Positions 1 through 5,493 of a DNA stretch of 8,603 nt are shown piece by piece; within the stretch, counting starts at the first letter, position 1; each line of letters opens with the position of its first letter. Origin of the DNA: an uncultured Clostridia bacterium (GTDB lineage Bacteria; Bacillota; Clostridia; Christensenellales; UBA1242); the NCBI GenBank assembly GCA_944372745.1, contig CALWAB010000098.1, positions 1-8,603 on the forward strand, written 5' to 3'. The notes under the pieces are model-generated. The model ran no database searches, was not told the origin of the DNA, and saw nothing but the letters and a program-made list of their open reading frames with translations. The translations under genes were made by a program, and so were the position numbers.

Positions 1-1417
1 TATTTTCTTCATTTTCTATTCTATCCACTTCATCTTGTACTTTAGCAAAAATATTTTGCAATATTTCTTCTAAGGGTATTATATTAAATATTGATGAAGT
101 ACTCATTCCATTATCAAAAAGTTTATAAATAGTATCATTATTAATAAATAGTTTTTCTGGCACATCTTTATTAAATATTGCAGAAATTTCATCTAAAAAA
201 TCAATTTTTTCTTGATTTTGAGTGTCATATTCGCATTTTTTTACACTTTCGTCATTCTCTAAATTATTTTTTGTGTAAGTTTTAAATGTATCAAAGGCTG
301 TTTTATTCTGTCCATTTTCACATTTTTCGTTGTCCTGTGTGCAATCATCTTTTCCTTCGCTTTTATTTACTATATTATCAATATTATTGTGTGACCTTTT
401 TTCTATTGTTTCATTTAAAAAGCTTGCATTTTGTTCTTCATCATTTACCGCCACATTTTCTTGTTTATCATATTTAACATTTGTACATAGGTGTGTGACA
501 TCACACATAAACATATCCATGCAAATTTTACTGACAATTTTACACCGCGTCCCATTGATTAATACATAGCCTTTTTTATATGCTCTCATAAAGCCATCGG
601 CATAACCCATCGCCACTACTGCTATAGTCATATCTTGTGGGGCTACAAACTCCGCGTCATAGCCTATTGTCTCGCCACATTTTACATTTTGAGTTTTTAC
701 AATTTTTGCTTTGAGTTCCAAGGCTGGACTTAATTTAACTTTATCTACTTGGTCATATCCATACATTGCTATACCAACTCGCACCATATCATAGGCATAT
801 TTTGAAGACTTCAAAAATGCAGAAGAATTACTGGCGTGTATAATCATTTTCTTTAAATCACTTTGCGGAATTACACTTAGCATAGAAAGAAATTTTGCAT
901 TTTGCCTTTTTAATTTGTAACTATTCTTATTGTCTGCTGTAGCAAAGTGGGTATAGATGCCTTCAATTCTTACATAAGGACATTGCTTTAATGTATCATA
1001 TATATTTTTTAATTCACTTTTACTTTTTATGCCCAGTCTATTCATACCGCTATTTATTTTTATATGCACATAGGCACGCTTGTGCATAGACATTGCCATT
1101 GTGATTATATGTGCCACATCGTCTATTGTATCAACTGTCAAACGAATACCTTTTTTAATCAAATTTGGCAAATCAACATAATTACATTTACCAAGTATAA
1201 GTACACGCTTGTGTATTTTCAATCTTTTAATTTGTATTGCTTCTTTGGCGTTTGCTACTGCAAAAAAATCTACCAAGTCTTCAATACCTTGACAGATTTC
1301 TATACCGTGACCATACGCATTGGCTTTAACAACTGCACAAAATAATTTTGGTGACAAATTTTTTAATTTTATTATATTTTGACGAATTGCATTAATATCA
1401 ACATTCTTTTCTATCAT
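1..1417 (-). CDS. alr: Alanine racemase, 3' end beyond the left edge, with a large C-terminal insertion
   Basis: PLP-dependent cytosolic enzyme that interconverts L- and D-alanine for peptidoglycan. It reads open from the ATG at 1417 to the left edge, 472 residues with no stop. Fold-type III barrel residues are visible: PLP lysine K31 in VVKANAYGHG, R127 in NSGMNRLG, H157 in YTHFATAD, S197 in HASNSSA, R213 in VRVGIAMYG. The beta-domain catalytic tyrosine is Y253 in GYDAEF, and CMDMFMCDVT lies at 299-308. By family knowledge these match the Lys39, Arg136, His166, Ser204, Arg219, Tyr265 and Cys311 regions of the Geobacillus enzyme. Alr is normally about 370-390 residues, so this should be nearly finished at residue 326. 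Instead about 146 unrelated residues follow, and the usual terminal T-x-x-YE element is not seen. No Shine-Dalgarno precedes the ATG; frame stays open upstream, so the start is the least certain part. It may be transcribed from the upstream peptidase gene, with no terminator between. Identity is secure; function with the insertion is inferred. Confidence 0.92.
   Translation of the reverse strand, partial: MIEKNVDINAIRQNIIKLKNLSPKLFCAVVKANAYGHGIEICQGIEDLVDFFAVANAKEAIQIKRLKIHKRVLILGKCNYVDLPNLIKKGIRLTVDTIDDVAHIITMAMSMHKRAYVHIKINSGMNRLGIKSKSELKNIYDTLKQCPYVRIEGIYTHFATADNKNSYKLKRQNAKFLSMLSVIPQSDLKKMIIHASNSSAFLKSSKYAYDMVRVGIAMYGYDQVDKVKLSPALELKAKIVKTQNVKCGETIGYDAEFVAPQDMTIAVVAMGYADGFMRAYKKGYVLINGTRCKIVSKICMDMFMCDVTHLCTNVKYDKQENVAVNDEEQNASFLNETIEKRSHNNIDNIVNKSEGKDDCTQDNEKCENGQNKTAFDTFKTYTKNNLENDESVKKCEYDTQNQEKIDFLDEISAIFNKDVPEKLFINNDTIYKLFDNGMSTSSIFNIIPLEEILQNIFAKVQDEVDRIENEEN
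2..439 (-). other. Hydrophilic insertion or extension in the alanine racemase C-terminal domain
   Basis: Residues about 327 to 472 of the racemase, continuing past the left edge. It begins just after a segment (NVK...VAVND) that plausibly matches the last beta strand before the family's terminal helix. The first ~95 residues are rich in Asn, Asp, Glu, Lys and Gln with short repeats of character (EEQN, DNEKCENGQN) and look like disordered linker. The last ~50, from about EKIDFLDEISAIF, carry regular hydrophobic spacing and look helical. I recognise no domain. The frame is intact with no internal stops, so it appears translated. Whether the normal racemase C-terminus resumes further left cannot be seen. 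Confidence 0.7.
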
Positions 1418-1511
1418 ACATATTATATATGATTTATATATCTTAAGTGTGTTATCAATTATTTTTATGTTTTACTTTCCCCCACTTTAAGCGACTATTA
1501 TTTTTCATAAT

Positions 1512-2624
1512 TTATAAGTCATTCGTCACTTCTTTTTCATCAATTTTTGTGGTTTCATTGTTTTTGTCTTTAATGAAGTCCTCTACTGTTTTTGTAAAAT
1601 CTTGACCAAGCAAATACTCGCACGCATTGTCTAAAGTAAGTTCATAAGTTCTATCTAAATAATTTTGAAATGTCTCTAACATTTCATATTTTGTTTGTTT
1701 ACTTTGCGTTTCATTAAATCGCTTCATCCATTGATTAGCAACAACTCGTCCAACTACATACCTAAACATATAAGCACTATGTTTGCCACTATCATTGTGC
1801 ATTTTGTCTATTCTATCTATAAGCCTATCTTGTTTGTCTTTTTGTAAATTATGTATTAACTTATTTAAACTTTCATAAGTAACGGGGTAAGAAAGGTTTT
1901 CCATTATATCCGTTTCTTCTCTTATTAAATTAACTTCGTTTAACAAACTTGTCTGTTGTCCATTTTCATAATTTTCTAAATCTACATTTGTGTATAAACC
2001 TTTTTTTACTAAAAATTCATTAAATAATTGTTCGGTAATAAGACTTTCAATTTCTATAATACAATCTTTTCTAAAGTCCTTTTGCGCGTATTTATCTATT
2101 TGAGATTTTGTTGCATTCGAACGAATCATTTTAATTAAATATTGGTGATGAGAACTGAGTGCGTGACTAATTTCGTGTGCAGTAGTTCTAAGGTCGTCAT
2201 ACGAATTGTGCATATATACATTTAATTCTAAAAACGACCTTCTGCCACGATGATTGACATTGCTTGAATGTGAGAAGTTTTGCCCTTCATAAATAAAGTT
2301 AATATGTTCTCCCCCATCACTATCTATAAAAAACGGATGAGTCTTATCTAAGATGGCTCTAACCTGTTCCGCTTTATGTGGTATATACAATGAGAAAAAT
2401 TCATTCATATATGTTGATAAGATTTGCTCATTTAAAATAAACTCTCTATCATAATTATTAGGCATTGGTTTAATTGACTTTTCAACTTTTGAAATTAAAT
2501 CAATTACTTTAATATTGTCTTTATAGGGTTTGGTTATAAACTTTAAAAAATTGTACGCATCTGATTTAGCACAACTTTCATTAAACTCATTTGCATATTG
2601 TTTTGTTATTTTTAATTTTGGCAT
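1512..2624 (-). CDS. Small M3-like zinc metallopeptidase (oligoendopeptidase F type catalytic core)
   Basis: Predicted cytosolic zinc peptidase of 370 residues, with no signal peptide or membrane segment. Visible motifs are HEISH at residues 150-154 within TTAHEISHALSSHH (zinc ligands and catalytic Glu), then EIES at about 191-194, 37 residues later. The second motif fits the third zinc ligand of M3 peptidases, which have E-x-x-S in this place. A C-terminal YMFRYVVGRVVANQ segment resembles the M3 tyrosine/glycine loop and closing helices. PepF-type enzymes are about 600 residues with HExxH well past the middle, so this protein lacks most of the N-terminal helical half. ATG 2624 is chosen because GGAG sits 9 nt upstream at 2634-2637. 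The in-frame TTG at 2639 falls at the predicted transcription start and cannot serve. Substrates are unknown; oligopeptides are an inference from the family. The downstream neighbour is alr after an 94-nt gap without a terminator. Another gluzincin family remains possible. Confidence 0.72.
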   Translation of the reverse strand: MPKLKITKQYANEFNESCAKSDAYNFLKFITKPYKDNIKVIDLISKVEKSIKPMPNNYDREFILNEQILSTYMNEFFSLYIPHKAEQVRAILDKTHPFFIDSDGGEHINFIYEGQNFSHSSNVNHRGRRSFLELNVYMHNSYDDLRTTAHEISHALSSHHQYLIKMIRSNATKSQIDKYAQKDFRKDCIIEIESLITEQLFNEFLVKKGLYTNVDLENYENGQQTSLLNEVNLIREETDIMENLSYPVTYESLNKLIHNLQKDKQDRLIDRIDKMHNDSGKHSAYMFRYVVGRVVANQWMKRFNETQSKQTKYEMLETFQNYLDRTYELTLDNACEYLLGQDFTKTVEDFIKDKNNETTKIDEKEVTNDL

Positions 2625-2633
2625 TATCAATAT

Positions 2634-2655
2634 CTCCAATTATTTAATTATATCA
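2634..2655 (-). promoter_or_regulatory. Extended -10 promoter and RBS of the M3-like peptidase gene
   Basis: TATAAT at 2647-2652 is preceded by TG one base further upstream (2654-2655), giving the extended -10 form TGnTATAAT. No good -35 hexamer is found at 16-18 bp. Transcription would start near 2640, and GGAG at 2634-2637 is the ribosome binding site, giving a leader of about 16 nt. Confidence 0.6.
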
Positions 2656-2869
2656 TAAAAATATAAAATATAATCACTTTTTTAGTAATTGTAATTTACA
2701 GATGATTTATCATTTTGTTTTTTAGTATTTTTAATTAAAAAATTTATATAGTTTTTTATTGTAATCTTATTATTATAGCAAAAGTTTATGCTTAACAATA
2801 AATTATTGCAAACTTATTTAATTAGCAACTCATTTTCACTATTAATTGTATTCAGTTCTTTGATAATAA
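2656..2869. other. AT-rich spacer between the peptidase promoter and the tRNA terminator
   Basis: No supported gene is seen on either strand. It holds short A/T tracts and a small palindrome, TGTAATTTACA at 2690-2700, about 40 bp upstream of the peptidase -10. Otherwise I see nothing recognisable. Confidence 0.5.
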
Positions 2870-2899
2870 CAAAAAAGCAACCCATTTATGTGAGTTGCT
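2870..2899 (-). terminator. Rho-independent terminator of the tRNA-Leu gene
   Basis: Read on the minus strand, AGCAACTCA and TGGGTTGCT pair into a 9-bp stem (one G-T pair) with a 6-nt loop, followed by six T. It begins 4 nt after the encoded CCA end of the tRNA. Confidence 0.88.
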
Positions 2900-2902
2900 C
2901 TT

Positions 2903-2987
2903 TGGTGCGATCGAGAGGACTTGAACCTCCATGTCGTTAGACACAAGATCCTTAGTCTTGCGCGTCTGCCAGTTCCGCCACGACCGC
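2903..2987 (-). tRNA. tRNA-Leu, anticodon AAG
   Basis: An 85-nt class II tRNA with encoded CCA. The acceptor arms GCGGTCG and CGATCGC pair with one G-T wobble, and the discriminator base is A. The D-arm TGGCGGAACTGGCAGACGC is typical of bacterial tRNA-Leu. The anticodon stem CAAGA/TCTTG encloses the loop CTAAGGA, placing AAG at positions 34-36. The long variable arm is TGTC-TAAC-GACA, and the T arm is GGAGG-TTCAAGT-CCTCT. It should read CTT, and CTC and CTA too if A34 is deaminated to inosine by TadA. Most bacteria use GAG here and keep A34 only for tRNA-Arg(ACG), so the anticodon is notable. It is transcribed alone, from its own promoter to its own terminator. Confidence 0.95.
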
Positions 2988-2998
2988 TTACGAATGTA

Positions 2999-3027
2999 AG
3001 TATATCACATTATTCTAAATTAAGCAA
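2999..3027 (-). promoter_or_regulatory. Promoter of tRNA-Leu
   Basis: On the minus strand, TTGCTT (3022-3027), a 17-bp spacer and TATACT (2999-3004), with TG one base before the -10. The start site would fall near 2992, about 5 nt before the mature tRNA 5' end. A 5-bp inverted repeat CTTAC/GTAAG (2987-2991, 2996-3000) spans this point; its role is unclear. Confidence 0.85.
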
Positions 3028-3284
3028 GTATTTTAACAAAAATTTATTTCACAATTTAAAGTAAAATCTATATTTTTTTAAATTAACATTCTCATAAAAA
3101 AATTATAAGAAAATATAATTAATTATAATTAAATTGAAAAATTTTGTTAAATATAATTAATCTGCTTAAGTATTTAAAAATGTTTTGTAAAAATATTAAT
3201 AAATAACTCTTAAGATATTTTGCAAACTTTACTATATGTTTCTTTAAAATATTTATATTTATTGCAAGTACCTACTATCTTTTA
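3028..3284. other. Very AT-rich intergenic stretch without a gene
   Basis: This gap lies between the divergent tRNA and 212-residue protein genes. It is almost entirely A and T, with runs of alternating TAATTAATTA-like sequence around 3115-3165 and several poly-A and poly-T tracts. I find no ORF with a ribosome binding site, no RNA gene and no hairpin followed by a T run. It may be curved DNA or an upstream promoter element, but that is inference. Confidence 0.55.
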
Positions 3285-3300
3285 TTGTAATTAATTACAA
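3285..3300. repeat. 16-bp perfect palindrome upstream of a promoter
   Basis: TTGTAATTAATTACAA is a perfect inverted repeat ending 14 bp before the -35 box of the 212-residue protein gene. Size, symmetry and place suit a dimeric regulator site. In such AT-rich DNA it could also be chance, and the A/T run it belongs to could act as an UP element. The half-site TGTAA/TTACA recurs with 1-bp spacing at 2690-2700. Confidence 0.4.
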
Positions 3301-3314
3301 AATAAAAAACAATA

Positions 3315-3359
3315 TTGACGAACATTGAAAAGCGTGCTATAATACAAAACACTAAGGAG
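3315..3359 (+). promoter_or_regulatory. Near-consensus promoter and RBS of the 212-residue protein gene
   Basis: TTGACG (3315-3320), a 17-bp spacer and TATAAT (3338-3343), with an extended TG before the -10. AAGGAG at 3354-3359 lies 6 nt before the ATG at 3366. The predicted start site is near 3350, giving a leader of about 16 nt. The TTG at 3315 is in frame with the gene but belongs to the -35 box. Confidence 0.9.
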
Positions 3360-3365
3360 TCAATA

Positions 3366-4004
3366 ATGGACAACAAAAGAATGACTAAGCTAAAAGAAGT
3401 TAATGATAAATTTTTTAGTGGAGTTATTGAGGAAAGACAAGAAAGCGGAAAAGATATTAATGAAGTATTAAATTTTCAAACAATGTTTGATGAATACATA
3501 CAGGACAATGACCCTTTAGCTTTTATATTAAGCGAATTAATAGACTGCACTATGCAACTTCGCACTTTATATGAAAAACAAAATGATAATGCAAACATTA
3601 TGGATATGATAAATGAAACATTTCAATCGAATCTCAATAACAATTTATCAAAATACGGCAATAATCACCAAAAATTTGTGAAAGCAAATCAAGAAATGAT
3701 TGCTGAATATACAAAGACCTATAACAACATTCGCAATCTTAACAAAAAAATAGATGAATATTCAACTAAGCGTATTTCCGTTTTGAAAAAAATAAAAAAG
3801 AACCTTCCTGAAATGGATGATGAATCGCTTACTACTTTACAGCAAGTATATTTTGCTTTGAGTAATGAAAGTTTATACAATAAAGAAATTTTAAATGATA
3901 TGTTAAATGATGTGCGTCATAAATACAATCAAGATATGCAAGCATACAACAAAATACTTGAATCTGTTAGAGTGTCCACTATGTGTGAGCAGAGCAAAAT
4001 TTAA
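3366..4004 (+). CDS. Hypothetical helical protein, 212 residues
   Basis: I do not recognise this protein. It is charged, rich in Asn, Lys, Glu and Met, with no signal peptide, no membrane segment and no cysteine motif. Heptad-like spacing suggests long helices or coiled coil, clearest at residues about 105-150 (around NIRNLNKKIDEYSTKRISVLKKI). An all-helical cytosolic fold is my inference. The ATG at 3366 is fixed by AAGGAG 6 nt upstream and by a promoter whose -35 covers the only earlier in-frame start. It is monocistronic: a near-consensus promoter in front and a strong hairpin terminator 24 nt behind, so it is probably well expressed. A 16-bp palindrome upstream may be an operator. The following GNAT gene has its own promoter, so functional coupling to it is not implied. 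That it is a real gene is well supported by its signals; the function is unknown. Confidence 0.85.
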   Translation: MDNKRMTKLKEVNDKFFSGVIEERQESGKDINEVLNFQTMFDEYIQDNDPLAFILSELIDCTMQLRTLYEKQNDNANIMDMINETFQSNLNNNLSKYGNNHQKFVKANQEMIAEYTKTYNNIRNLNKKIDEYSTKRISVLKKIKKNLPEMDDESLTTLQQVYFALSNESLYNKEILNDMLNDVRHKYNQDMQAYNKILESVRVSTMCEQSKI

Positions 4005-4027
4005 TTTAGTAGAATACGCCAGTACCT

Positions 4028-4057
4028 AAGATTAATCTACATAGATTAATCTTTTTT
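4028..4057 (+). terminator. Rho-independent terminator after the 212-residue protein gene
   Basis: AAGATTAATCTA (4028-4039) and TAGATTAATCTT (4042-4053) are perfect inverted arms, forming about a 10-bp stem with a small loop, followed by six T at 4052-4057. The arms are AT-rich but long. The other strand lacks a matching T run, so termination is plus strand only. Confidence 0.85.
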
Positions 4058-4076
4058 ATACTTAAATTTTTATAAT

Positions 4077-4105
4077 TTGACAAATTTCGAGTTTCGTACT
4101 ATAAT
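4077..4105 (+). promoter_or_regulatory. Consensus promoter of the GNAT-phosphoesterase operon
   Basis: TTGACA (4077-4082), a 17-bp spacer and TATAAT (4100-4105) match the sigma-70/sigma-A consensus in both hexamers. Only 6 nt separate the -10 from the ATG at 4112, so the predicted start site falls on or next to the start codon. Confidence 0.92.
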
Positions 4106-4111
4106 AATTAT

Positions 4112-4573
4112 ATGGAATATTTAATAAAAAAAGATTACAAATTAGATAAATGTATTGAGATTTTTGAAAATAATCATAAAAATTTTGTGTTTGATAAAAA
4201 TAGTATAACTGACCCCATTTATACAAAATTCGTATGCACTTTAGATGATGAACCCATAGGATATGCGGTAGTATATCCACATAATGACTTTTTAACACGA
4301 GAACAATTTAATTGCAATTACTCGCCTGAAGACGACAGTATTTATATTTGGCATATAGTAGTACATTCTGCCCATTGTGGTAAAGGGGTTGGGAAATTCA
4401 TAAATAACGCTATTCTTAATGAATACAAAGAACACCCTATATATTGTGTAGTTGATAAAAATAATACACCTTCCCTACTATTGCATAATAAACAGGGATT
4501 TCAAATTGTAGCAGAATTCACACAAGATTTTCACGGCAATATGACAACTTTTGCACTTTTAAAACACGATTAA
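4112..4573 (+). CDS. GNAT-family N-acetyltransferase, probably from a leaderless mRNA
   Basis: Cytosolic acetyl-CoA-dependent acyltransferase of 153 residues, a single-domain GNAT. Strand 1 and helix 1 lie near the start (YLIKKDYKLDKCIEIF). The central strands include EPIGYAVVYP (47-56) and IWHIVVHSAH (79-88). The acetyl-CoA pyrophosphate loop CGKGVGKF lies at 89-96, a version of Q/R-x-x-G-x-G/A. Motif B-like DKNNTPSLLLHNKQGF (115-130) ends in the usual GF. The substrate cannot be told. The ATG is chosen because the GNAT fold begins right there and no better start follows. There is no Shine-Dalgarno, and the -10 box ends 6 nt before the ATG, which implies leaderless translation. The stop overlaps the ribosome binding site of the phosphoesterase gene, which starts 11 nt later, so the two form an operon. 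The family call is secure; substrate and role are unknown. Confidence 0.88.
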   Translation: MEYLIKKDYKLDKCIEIFENNHKNFVFDKNSITDPIYTKFVCTLDDEPIGYAVVYPHNDFLTREQFNCNYSPEDDSIYIWHIVVHSAHCGKGVGKFINNAILNEYKEHPIYCVVDKNNTPSLLLHNKQGFQIVAEFTQDFHGNMTTFALLKHD

Positions 4574-4584
4574 GGATAAAATAT

Positions 4585-5397
4585 ATGAAAATTTTAGTTT
4601 TTACTGACATTCACGGAAATTATGAAATATTAAAGGAACTATTTAACACTGAAGATTTTAAGCAAGCCGATTTGAGAATATGTCTTGGAGATTGCATAGA
4701 CCTTGATATGCAAAATAATGAATGTCTGCATTTACTTAAAGAAAGTCAATGTATATGCACTTATGGAAATTATGAAGCAAGGCTTTTTGATTGGTTTAAT
4801 GAACCTAGCAAAAACTTCGAAAAATTCATTCAAAAAAATAAAGAAATTAAGGCAAGTTTAGACGAACAAAGTTTAAATATTCTAAACTCGTTTACAAAAG
4901 AATTCATTTTAAATATTTGCAAAACTTTCAAATTTTGTCACTACAAGTGGGCGAATGACAAAGAACTTGTTATTAGAGAAGAACCTACATACAATCATAT
5001 AACGAGCATTTATAAAAATGATGATTATGATTTTATTATATGTGGGCACGACCACAATTCATACAATTATATAGAGAATAATAAACAAATAATTTGTATT
5101 GGTTCTTTAGGTTTTAAATGCCCTGCCCCTTATCTTACTATAAATGTGAATATTGACACTGAAACATTTAAAAAATTAAATCCTAATTATATTGAATATT
5201 GTAACCATTCCAATATAGAAGTTATGCCTAATTCTAATTTAAAAACATCATTTGACAAATCAAAAATTTTATACGAAGATAATGATATCAAAATCACTTT
5301 GAAATATCTTAAGTACAATTTAGATGCCTTAAAAAATATCTACAATACGCCAAAATTTCACAAACGGAATTTTGAATTAAAATTTTCGCATAATTGA
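4585..5397 (+). CDS. Calcineurin-like metallophosphoesterase (YfcE/ApaH-like fold)
   Basis: Predicted cytosolic dinuclear-metal phosphoesterase, 270 residues. All seven expected metal ligands can be placed: D8 and H10 in FTDIHGN, D36 in LGDCID, N62 in YGNYE, H119 in FCHYKW, and H155 and H157 in CGHDHN. After this comes the family's I-G-S-x-G turn (172-176) and a closing strand PYLTINVN. The common GNH(D/E) motif reads GNYE, so the general-acid His is a Tyr, a change also met in phosphodiesterase-like branches. An insertion at about 65-115 and a lysine-rich tail after 190 make it longer than the ~160-180 residue YfcE type. The start is set by AAGGA at 4572-4576, overlapping the GNAT stop codon, with 8 nt spacing. 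It is second in the GNAT operon and closed by a strong terminator. Substrate unknown: nucleotides, phosphodiesters or a phosphoprotein are possible. Confidence 0.88.
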   Translation: MKILVFTDIHGNYEILKELFNTEDFKQADLRICLGDCIDLDMQNNECLHLLKESQCICTYGNYEARLFDWFNEPSKNFEKFIQKNKEIKASLDEQSLNILNSFTKEFILNICKTFKFCHYKWANDKELVIREEPTYNHITSIYKNDDYDFIICGHDHNSYNYIENNKQIICIGSLGFKCPAPYLTINVNIDTETFKKLNPNYIEYCNHSNIEVMPNSNLKTSFDKSKILYEDNDIKITLKYLKYNLDALKNIYNTPKFHKRNFELKFSHN

Positions 5398-5454
5398 AAC
5401 AATAAAATATTTATAAGAAATGGAAAATTCTTTAGGAAACAATTCATTTATATT

Positions 5455-5486
5455 AAAAATACCTGCACTGAAATGCAGGTATTTTT
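5455..5486. terminator. Bidirectional terminator between convergent genes
   Basis: AAAAATACCTGCA (5455-5467) and TGCAGGTATTTTT (5474-5486) form a perfect 13-bp hairpin with a 6-nt loop. The GC core is flanked by A and T runs, so it can stop transcripts of the phosphoesterase operon (plus) and of the 228-residue protein gene (minus), whose stop codon is 7 nt away. Confidence 0.93.
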
Positions 5487-5493
5487 ATTAAAT

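Noticed and set aside
286..1345. Several plus-strand open frames of 63-93 residues (286-477, 330-569, 1064-1345)
   Set aside because: They lie antisense to the alanine racemase, whose frame is supported by catalytic motifs; they have no ribosome binding sites and give Phe/Leu/Cys/His-rich text typical of reverse-strand shadows.
4062..4298. Minus-strand 78-residue frame
   Set aside because: Antisense to the GNAT gene and its consensus promoter; no ribosome binding site.
5395..5397. TGA read as tryptophan, which would extend the phosphoesterase
   Set aside because: The extension would run straight into a strong bidirectional terminator, and Trp codons in the window (for example in rubrerythrin and RarA) are TGG.
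2903..5400. The plus-strand block as a genomic island integrated at tRNA-Leu
   Set aside because: The block lies at the tRNA 5' side rather than the usual 3' end, there is no integrase, and no duplicate of the tRNA 3' end is visible.
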